Part shown: piece after piece, positions 1-6,265 of the stretch
Numbering within the stretch: position 1 is the stretch's first letter
Layout of the letters: the number at the start of each line of letters is the position of its first letter
Source: Thauera aromatica K172
Lineage (GTDB): Bacteria > Pseudomonadota > Gammaproteobacteria > Burkholderiales > Rhodocyclaceae
Direction: 5' to 3'
Assembly: GCF_003030465.1 (NCBI RefSeq)
Contig: NZ_CP028339.1
Span: forward strand, 434,001-498,000
DNA: 64,000 nt
The notes under the pieces: model-generated
Told to the model about the DNA's origin: nothing
The model's input: only the letters and a program-made list of their open reading frames with translations
Databases searched by the model: none
Made by a program: the position numbers and the translations under genes

Positions 1-288
1 AGGTTTTCCGCCTTCGACGATGTCGATTTCAACTGCGCGCTGTTCGGTTGGCGGTTGTGTGGGTTTGCTCCAGCCGATCGCCAGCCCGAGGATTGTGACG
101 CTGTCTTTCTCGCCGCGGCCATTGAGTGGGGGCACCCGGCCTTCGGCGCCCCCATCGTCCGGTGCGAGCTTGGCGACGATCCTGTTTTGAGCATCTCTGT
201 GAACGAGGGCGAGACTTGGCGCCGCATCGAGGTCGCCGAGCTCTGCGACGTCCTCGGGGACTGGCTCGAAGCGCGGAGGGCCGCGTGA
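1..288 (+). CDS. Hypothetical protein (5' end outside window)
   Basis: This frame is open from the first base of the window to a TGA at 286-288, so the gene probably starts upstream. The first possible start inside the window is a TTG at 55, which would give 77 residues. I do not recognise the product. It is acidic and has no cysteine cluster or membrane segment. Its stop overlaps the ATG of the primase-helicase gene (TGATG), which suggests translational coupling and one operon. It may be an accessory protein of the element's replication module. Confidence 0.55.
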   Translation, partial: RFSAFDDVDFNCALFGWRLCGFAPADRQPEDCDAVFLAAAIEWGHPAFGAPIVRCELGDDPVLSISVNEGETWRRIEVAELCDVLGDWLEARRAA

Positions 289-3146
289 TGGGCGCCGCAG
301 CATTGAGGATTCGGCCGTGGACGCCGGAGCGCGCCCGCGATGCGCTGAGCTACTGCAGTCCTGACTGCAGTTATGAGGATTGGATCGCCTTCGGGCAGGC
401 TCTACACTCGGAATGGCCTGATGAGACGGGGCTAGACCTATGGTGCGAGTGGTCGTCCGTTGCTGATTCGTTTCCCGGTCGCAAGGATCTTGAGGCGCGC
501 TGGCGCGGATTTCGGTCCGGAGGTGGTCGGACCATGGCGTTTGTCCACGGCCAAGCGAAGGCGCGCGGCTGGCACGACGATGCCCGCCCGGTGCAGATCG
601 ATCCCGCCGAGGCCGAGCGCCGCCGTGTCGAGCGGGCCGAGCGGGACGCGCGGGCGGCTGCGGAGCTGGAGGCCGAGCGTGCGGAGGCTGCCGAGCGTGC
701 GAATGCGATCTGGGGCGCGGTCTCTGCCAACATCACCGATCACCCATATGTCCTGCGGAAGGGCGGTCTCGGCTTCGGCGCGCTGGTGCGCCGCGGTCCT
801 TGGCCTCAGAACGATTGGCCTGACGCGCTGCTGACACCGATCTTCGATCGCGACCAGCGCCTGATGTCGGTCGAGGCGATCTCCGCGACCGGCGAGAAGC
901 GTTCGCTCCGTGGCGGCCAGAAGGCCGGCGGTTTCTGTGCGATCGGGCGGTTCTCGGATGGCGCGGCGAAGGAGGTCATCATCGCCGAAGGCATCGCCAC
1001 GGCGGCCGCGTGCGCCGACGCGACCGGCAGACCTGCGGTGGCTGCGTTCTGCAAGTCGAACCTGCGGGCGGCCGCTGAGGCAGTGCGGGCGATCCGTCCG
1101 GACATCAAGATCGTCATCGCTGCGGACGTCGGCGCCGAGCGTGAAGCGCGCCAAGCTGCCGCGGCAGTCGGCGGGTATGTCGCGGCCCCGGCGGGCGTCG
1201 ACGGCGACGGCAGCGATTTTTGGGACGTCTGGTCGCAACGCGGACCGGACGAGGCAGGCCGGCAGCTGCTCGGCGTGCTGCGTGGCGATCCGGTGGCACC
1301 GGAGGTCGAAGGCGCACCAGCAGGCGATGCGGTGCTGGCCGACATTGATTCAGCCACGCAGGGAAACGATCCGGCCCTCGATCCGGCGAGTACGACCAAG
1401 GAGCATGAAGCCACACCTTCCGTGTCGGAAAGCGAGCGCCCGTGCTTCCGCGTGTACGATGACTGGGTGGTTCTGGACACAGGTCGCAGGCTTCGGCCCG
1501 GCGTGTGGCATCACACCATGTCCACCCCGAAGAGCGGCGAACCCTCGCCCGTCGATTCGTTTGTGTGCGGCCCGCTTTATGTACTGGCCCAGACGTTCGA
1601 TGGCACCGAGAACAACTTCGGCCGACAGCTTCGTTTTCGGACCACGGCGGGCCGGTGGCGCACGTGGGCGATGCCCATGGAACTGTTGAAAGCCGACGGT
1701 GCGGATCTGCGCGGCGAGCTGCTTGCGATGGGCCTCGATATCGACCCGCATGCGCGTCAGACGCTCTCGCGTTACCTGCAGGATCGGCCGCCGGTGAAGC
1801 GGATCCGCTGCGCCCTTCAGGTGGGGTGGTGCGGCACCTCGTTTGTGCTGCCCGATGCCGTCATTGGCCCTGATGCGTCCGGTGTGATCTTTCAGTCTGG
1901 GGAGCGTGCACATGATGAGCACGGGCAAGCCGGCACGCTTGAAGGGTGGCGGAACGAGATCGCAGCGCGGGCGGTGGGCAACCCGCTGTTCGTCCTCGTG
2001 CTGTCGGCGGCGTTCGCCGGCCCACTGCTCAAACGCACCAATTCCGAGGGTGGTGGGCTGCACTTCGTCGGCGACAGTTCCACGGGAAAGACCACCCTCC
2101 TTGAGGCGTCGTGCTCTGTGTGGGGTGGCCCGGGCTACAAGCGCAGCTGGCGCGCGACGGCCAACGGCATGGAGGGCGCTGCTTCGATGTTCAATGACTG
2201 TTTGCTGGCGCTCGACGAAATCAGCGAGTGCGACCCGCGCGAAGTCGGGGCGATTGTGTATTCGCTCGGCAACGGCACCGGCAAGCAGCGCGCGAGCAGA
2301 ACCGGGTCGGCGAGAGCTGTAACGCGCTGGCAGGCCGTCGTTGTCTCGACCGGAGAGCGCACCATTACAACGACGATGGCGGACGGCGGGTTTAAAACCA
2401 AGGCTGGGCAGGCGGTGCGCCTGCTAGACATTCCTGCTGCGCGGCGCTTCGGGTGTTTCGACAACCTCCACGGACTTCCGTCCGGGACTGCCTTGTCCGA
2501 CGCCATCAAGCAGGCCGCAAGCCGGCACCACGGAAAAGCGGGGCGCGCATTCCTGAAACTACTGACCGTGGATCAGCGCGACCTTGCGGTATTGCTCGAG
2601 CAGATCAAGGCGCTACCTGTGCTGAACCCCAGTGACGCCGAAGGTCAAGACAAGCGGGCTGCTGGCCGCTTCGCGCTGCTCGCTCTGGCGGGCGAGCTGG
2701 CGACCGAGTATGGCATCACCGGGTGGGATAAGGGCGCTGCCACGGCTGCAGCTGTTGCGGGTTTCGAACTGTGGCGGTCGATGCGCGGCAAGGGCAACGA
2801 CGAGCGCCGACAGATCCTCGATCGTCTCTCGTCGTTCATCGAACGGCATGGCGACAGCAGGTTTTCGGCTTGGACAGCGGACTCGGCTGTGGTCCGTGAT
2901 CGTGCGGGCTGGTGGAAGACAGACGATGCGGGCGGGCGGCTGTACCTGTTCACCGCCGATGGAATGCGCGAGGCGCTGAAGGGCTACGACTTCAAGCGCG
3001 CGCTCGATGTGCTGGAAGCGTGCGGCGTTATCCCCAAGGCTGCCGGGACTGGCGAGCGCCGGCGGTCTGTGCGGATTTACGGCGTGACCGCCAAGGTCTA
3101 CGAGGTGAATTACTCCGCTCTGCAGGGTGGTGCCGACGTTGTGTGA
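288..3146 (+). CDS. DUF927 primase-helicase with PriCT-2 and TOPRIM domains
   Basis: This 952-residue protein looks like the replication enzyme of the element. Residues about 10-75 resemble a PriCT-2 primase C-terminal domain. A charged Arg/Glu/Ala-rich coiled linker follows. Residues about 225-320 resemble a TOPRIM domain, with EVIIAEGIATAAA and KIVIAADVGAE. The C-terminal half is a DUF927 ATPase with Walker A GDSSTGKTT at 595-603 and a Walker B-like LLALDEISE. The ATG at 288 overlaps the upstream stop; an in-frame start at 126 would run through the upstream gene and is unlikely. Phage satellites and islands use such proteins to start and unwind replication, and a repeat array lies just downstream. 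The family call is firm; the replication role is inferred. Confidence 0.88.
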   Translation: MGAAALRIRPWTPERARDALSYCSPDCSYEDWIAFGQALHSEWPDETGLDLWCEWSSVADSFPGRKDLEARWRGFRSGGGRTMAFVHGQAKARGWHDDARPVQIDPAEAERRRVERAERDARAAAELEAERAEAAERANAIWGAVSANITDHPYVLRKGGLGFGALVRRGPWPQNDWPDALLTPIFDRDQRLMSVEAISATGEKRSLRGGQKAGGFCAIGRFSDGAAKEVIIAEGIATAAACADATGRPAVAAFCKSNLRAAAEAVRAIRPDIKIVIAADVGAEREARQAAAAVGGYVAAPAGVDGDGSDFWDVWSQRGPDEAGRQLLGVLRGDPVAPEVEGAPAGDAVLADIDSATQGNDPALDPASTTKEHEATPSVSESERPCFRVYDDWVVLDTGRRLRPGVWHHTMSTPKSGEPSPVDSFVCGPLYVLAQTFDGTENNFGRQLRFRTTAGRWRTWAMPMELLKADGADLRGELLAMGLDIDPHARQTLSRYLQDRPPVKRIRCALQVGWCGTSFVLPDAVIGPDASGVIFQSGERAHDEHGQAGTLEGWRNEIAARAVGNPLFVLVLSAAFAGPLLKRTNSEGGGLHFVGDSSTGKTTLLEASCSVWGGPGYKRSWRATANGMEGAASMFNDCLLALDEISECDPREVGAIVYSLGNGTGKQRASRTGSARAVTRWQAVVVSTGERTITTTMADGGFKTKAGQAVRLLDIPAARRFGCFDNLHGLPSGTALSDAIKQAASRHHGKAGRAFLKLLTVDQRDLAVLLEQIKALPVLNPSDAEGQDKRAAGRFALLALAGELATEYGITGWDKGAATAAAVAGFELWRSMRGKGNDERRQILDRLSSFIERHGDSRFSAWTADSAVVRDRAGWWKTDDAGGRLYLFTADGMREALKGYDFKRALDVLEACGVIPKAAGTGERRRSVRIYGVTAKVYEVNYSALQGGADVV

Positions 3147-3218
3147 TCTCTTGTGCCGTCGGGTGAACGAACCACGAAGCCGGTCTTGTCCCGGCTTTTT
3201 CCGTCATGCTGTGCGTTC

Positions 3219-3490
3219 TGTGCCGGTTGTGCCGGGTGCGAGACGTGCCGGCGGTACGGCAGAACCCGCTCCAGCACTGAATGTGCCGCCTGTGCCGCCT
3301 GTGCCGCTCAATTTCCACAAGGTACGAGCCAGGTCGGGCACTGCGGCTTCAAGCCCTCCAGTTGGCTCGGGTTCTCTCACGCGACCTCTATTTGTAGACG
3401 GTACAGGCGGCACAAGCGGCACACTCAATAGCGGCGCGGGATTCACTGTGCCGCCTAGTCAAAATGCAGGCGGTACAGGCGGCACAAACT
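3219..3490. repeat. Iteron-like array; candidate replication origin
   Basis: The 567-base gap after the primase-helicase gene has no convincing gene. It contains repeats of TGTGCCGCC and its complement: three tandem copies at 3282-3307, an inverted copy fused to GGTACAGGCGGCACA at 3400-3423, a direct copy at 3447-3456, and an inverted copy at 3471-3486. Degenerate copies lie at 3219-3260. The fullest form is TTGTGCCGCCTGTACC. Direct and inverted short repeats next to a primase-helicase gene resemble the iteron origins of P4-like satellites. I see nothing distinct in 3147-3218 or 3491-3713. Confidence 0.55.
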
Positions 3491-3713
3491 GGGAGTTCGG
3501 CTATCGGATGCCCGCACTCACTGCCGTCGATGCCGGACCGCTGCGGAGGCGGGTGTGGTGGTGTCGGTGTGCGCTGCCCTTCCTGCCGGCCATCTGGCGC
3601 ACGCTCCCGCTGACCGGCGCGCCCCGACGCGGCCCGATCGACCCCGCGGCCGATGGGTGGCCTCACCGGCGAGGCGTTCGGCCGTCTGGGGCGGTCCTGC
3701 GCGGTGGGGCGGG

Positions 3714-4034
3714 TCAGCGGCGGGGCTTGCCGTCCTGCAGGCGGGCCATGGCGGACCAGACGCTCATGTACGCGTCGTGCAGCTCGTCGTCCTTGGTGGC
3801 GGCCTTATGGTTCGCGTAGTCGATGTCGAGTAGCTCGCGCGAGATCACGCCGACGACCTCGGCCTCCGGGATTGCCGCCCGGAAGCGGTAGTCGGTGCCG
3901 GCGCCCTCGATGATGTTCGCGCCGGGGAAAAGCGCCTCCAGATCTTGACGGCGGCGTGCCCGGACCAGCAGATGGTCGGGCGGGCAGTCCTTGCGGACGA
4001 TCGAGACGAAGCCGCGGGGGCTCATCAGCCACAT
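3714..4034 (-). CDS. Conserved hypothetical protein, Nudix partner
   Basis: This 106-residue protein begins MWLMSPRGFVSIVRK and contains GTDYRFRAAIP and DYANHKAAT. It resembles a small conserved bacterial protein family that I know only as hypothetical. There is no membrane segment, signal peptide or recognisable catalytic motif. The ATG at 4034 lies two bases after the stop of the Nudix gene, so the two are almost certainly cotranscribed and may act together. A longer frame through the upstream gene exists but is an antisense artefact of the high G+C. No function is assigned. Confidence 0.75.
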   Translation of the reverse strand: MWLMSPRGFVSIVRKDCPPDHLLVRARRRQDLEALFPGANIIEGAGTDYRFRAAIPEAEVVGVISRELLDIDYANHKAATKDDELHDAYMSVWSAMARLQDGKPRR

Positions 4035-4036
4035 GG

Positions 4037-4705
4037 TCAATCCTCCCGGGCCGCCGGCTGCGCCATCAGCGCCGCTGCCAGCCCTTGGTCGTAGGGTGAG
4101 GTCAGGAACTCGAGCAGGCGCTCGCGGGGGCACAAGACCACCGCCTGCGCCTCCCAGCCCATGTCCGCCGGGCTGCCTGCGACCCGCCGGGCGGTGTAGT
4201 ACCGGGCGACGGATGTGGAGCGCTCGACGTCCATCAGGTGCCCGGTGATCGCGACCTGCAGGCCAGCCTCTTCCCATGCTTCGCGGATCGCTGTCGACTG
4301 CAGCGATACGCCATGGTCGGCGGTGCCTTTGGGCAGCGTCTGGTCGTAACTCCCGAATCGGTTGGTCGGCGCCACCAGCCAGATGCGCCCGTCGTTCTCG
4401 ATCACCGCTACTCCGGCGCTGGCGTGCTTGCCGGCGGTCAGGGTCAGCGGCGGCTCGTCGAGGTCGGGGTTCTGCCCCTCGACCTGCGCCCACTCGGCCG
4501 CCGTCCGCGGGTGGTCTGTCCATGGCGCGACCGGGATGCCGTTCAGCTCCGCCGGTACCGGGCCGCCCGGGACGAAGACCGCCACGGCTGCCGGGTCGAA
4601 CCAACTCGTGGGCGGTGTGGGCGTGCTCGGGTGCTTGATGACAACGGGGTTGCCGCTGTCGTTGACTCTCGGGTGATAACTCGGTGCGGCTGTCGGCGTC
4701 TTCAC
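4037..4705 (-). CDS. Nudix hydrolase with atypical Nudix box
   Basis: This 222-residue protein has a C-terminal Nudix domain. The box reads GTADHGVSLQSTAI followed by REAWEEAGL, matching the REUxEExGU core that binds the metal. The first glutamate of the classic G-x5-E-x7 motif is a valine here, which could change catalysis. The N-terminal 75 residues are Pro/Thr-rich and unusual for the family. The start is GTG. Nudix enzymes cleave nucleoside diphosphates linked to another group; the substrate here is unknown. It is cotranscribed with the 106-residue protein two bases downstream and sits beside a restriction-type cargo block. Confidence 0.8.
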   Translation of the reverse strand: MKTPTAAPSYHPRVNDSGNPVVIKHPSTPTPPTSWFDPAAVAVFVPGGPVPAELNGIPVAPWTDHPRTAAEWAQVEGQNPDLDEPPLTLTAGKHASAGVAVIENDGRIWLVAPTNRFGSYDQTLPKGTADHGVSLQSTAIREAWEEAGLQVAITGHLMDVERSTSVARYYTARRVAGSPADMGWEAQAVVLCPRERLLEFLTSPYDQGLAAALMAQPAARED

Positions 4706-4789
4706 GATGGGGATTCCCTTGATGAGCCGTAATCTGGCAGTTGCAGCGCTTCGGCGCCTCTCGGAGTTGTGCCCGCGTTATTCGCGCTG

Positions 4790-5749
4790 CTAGTCCCCTT
4801 CGGGGATCGAAGCCGGCTTGTCCCACTCTTTCTCAGACGTATCTCGCGTTTTGTAGAAGGAGGCAACCAGCTTTGCGAACTGCCGAAAATCCTTGTTCTC
4901 TTTCGCAAGTCGGTTGCTGGTCGCCCAGTCGACCGCGTCGCGCTCCCGCGCGGGGATGCGTATGGCGCTTTCAGCGGGATTTTCGACGTTGAGCTCGATT
5001 AGGCCAATGCCATGCAGGCCGTGCAGCATCATGAGTTCGGCATCGGTGTCAGGATCAATCTCGGCCGCCACGAGATACCCGAAGTTTGCCCACGACGAGT
5101 TCGAGACGGCCTGAAAATAGTCTCGACGGACAGACGAGCGCGAAACTCGAAGCTTGACCTCGAATGACCACAGGCGCGCGCGCTGATCGCCGGCCTTTTC
5201 CGCGCAGTCTTGGATCTGCGGTTGCCAGTCTGCCATCAGGTCCTCTAGGCCAACCACGTCCGGATGGAGCCACTCGTTCGCTTTCGGGCCGAGGTTGTTC
5301 GATGATGTCTTTTCGTCGATGCGTTTGGGGTAGACCCGATTCTGCACAGGGCCTACCCAAAGAAAGTGTGCAAGGAGTGGATAGAGGTCAGATTCCTTCA
5401 GCTTTTGCTGGGGCGATGCAACTGCCGGCTCGTTGTCGGATATCTCCTCAGGGGCATGCTCGACGTCTCCCCACGAGTACTTCCTCGGTGAGGTGTCCGA
5501 GCACTTCAGCGCGGCGTACTTCTTCAGCCACTGGGGCCTCCGGCTGCTGATCTCATTGGCGATCTGTGCCTCGATCTTCACGCCCTGCTTGCTGTTCTGC
5601 TGCTTCTTTGCGCACCAGTCGGGGAAGCTCTGAACGATGAGGCCCGCTAACTCTGCAGAGCTGAGCTGCTTTCCGGGGGTGCCGCTCAGGATCGTGACAA
5701 CCAGATCCCCGAGGCTGGAGGTGGTGTTGAGCGATGAGGGTGTAGGCAT
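4790..5749 (-). CDS. HrgA-like protein, PD-(D/E)xK nuclease fold (COG2958)
   Basis: This 319-residue protein matches the HrgA/COG2958 family, often found beside restriction-modification genes. The first 90 residues look like a small helical DNA-binding domain. The C-terminal half carries HPDVVG (D164) and SFEVK (E197, K199), the spaced acidic and E-x-K residues of a PD-(D/E)xK nuclease core, then YFQAVSNSSWANFGYLV, a strong family signature. It is divergent from an XRE regulator; the 100-base gap holds two matching palindromes. Together with the MmeI-like enzyme it suggests a restriction or other DNA-targeting defence unit. Nuclease activity is inferred from the motif only. Its codon use is visibly less GC-rich than the chromosome. 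Confidence 0.82.
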   Translation of the reverse strand: MPTPSSLNTTSSLGDLVVTILSGTPGKQLSSAELAGLIVQSFPDWCAKKQQNSKQGVKIEAQIANEISSRRPQWLKKYAALKCSDTSPRKYSWGDVEHAPEEISDNEPAVASPQQKLKESDLYPLLAHFLWVGPVQNRVYPKRIDEKTSSNNLGPKANEWLHPDVVGLEDLMADWQPQIQDCAEKAGDQRARLWSFEVKLRVSRSSVRRDYFQAVSNSSWANFGYLVAAEIDPDTDAELMMLHGLHGIGLIELNVENPAESAIRIPARERDAVDWATSNRLAKENKDFRQFAKLVASFYKTRDTSEKEWDKPASIPEGD

Positions 5750-5799
5750 CGTTCGGCGCTCGTAGATTGCTAGAAAGCGTTATGCAAATTCGGTTCATC

Positions 5800-5849
5800 C
5801 TACGATTTTCGTAGAGTCGTCACAAGGGCGTTCTTCGACTATCGAAGAA
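5800..5849. promoter_or_regulatory. Twin palindromic operators between hrgA-like and XRE genes
   Basis: Two inverted repeats share the pattern CTWCGA-N3-TCGWAG: CTACGATTTTCGTAG at 5800-5814 and TTCTTCGACTATCGAAGAA at 5831-5849. Their centres are 33 bases apart, about three helical turns, so a regulator could bind both on one face. A half site TCGTAG lies near 5759. The second palindrome ends on the start codon of the XRE gene. This layout resembles the C-boxes of restriction-modification controller proteins. The adjacent XRE protein is the obvious candidate ligand. Confidence 0.6.
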
Positions 5850-6202
5850 TGCCGAAGTACACAACGCCCCGGACCTTGTTTGGCCGCCGCCTGCGCGAAG
5901 CCCGCCTGAGGGCTGGCATCCCGCAGGACAAGCTGGGGGTTCTGATCGGCATAGATGAGCTATCGAGCAGTGCGCGCATCAGCCGATACGAGAACGGCAC
6001 CCACGAACCTCCATTTGTCATCGCGGAGAAGCTGGCCGCCGCGCTTGGCGTCCCGACCCCGTTCCTCTACACGTCTGACGACGAACTTGCGGAGGTTGTC
6101 TGTGGGTTTGCAGCCCTACCGCCCGCCAAGAAGGCGGTGTTGATCGCGCTCCTTGACGAGCTTTCGGGCGAAGCGAAGTCGGGGGCGCGGACGGCTCCTT
6201 AA
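5849..6202 (+). CDS. XRE-family transcriptional regulator (controller-like)
   Basis: This 117-residue protein has a classic lambda-type helix-turn-helix at residues about 10-65: FGRRLREARLRAGIPQDKLG, then ARISRYENGTHEPP. A short C-terminal tail follows. It is divergent from the HrgA-like gene and convergent with the MmeI-like gene, the position expected for a controller of the restriction block. No Shine-Dalgarno sequence precedes the ATG, and an operator palindrome overlaps the start codon, so a leaderless transcript is possible, as known for some restriction-modification controllers. The regulator call is firm; its target is inferred. Confidence 0.85.
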   Translation: MPKYTTPRTLFGRRLREARLRAGIPQDKLGVLIGIDELSSSARISRYENGTHEPPFVIAEKLAAALGVPTPFLYTSDDELAEVVCGFAALPPAKKAVLIALLDELSGEAKSGARTAP

Positions 6203-6265
6203 GTCATAGGCCGGAGCAGGGTTACCTCTATGCTTTCAGGGCTGGACCTGGCGCTCCTGGTGCGC

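Noticed and set aside
3153-3431. Cys-rich 92-residue frame and GTGGT-rich frames on the other strand in the repeat region
   Set aside because: Their odd composition is produced by the TGTGCCGCC repeats; no ribosome-binding site or family match.
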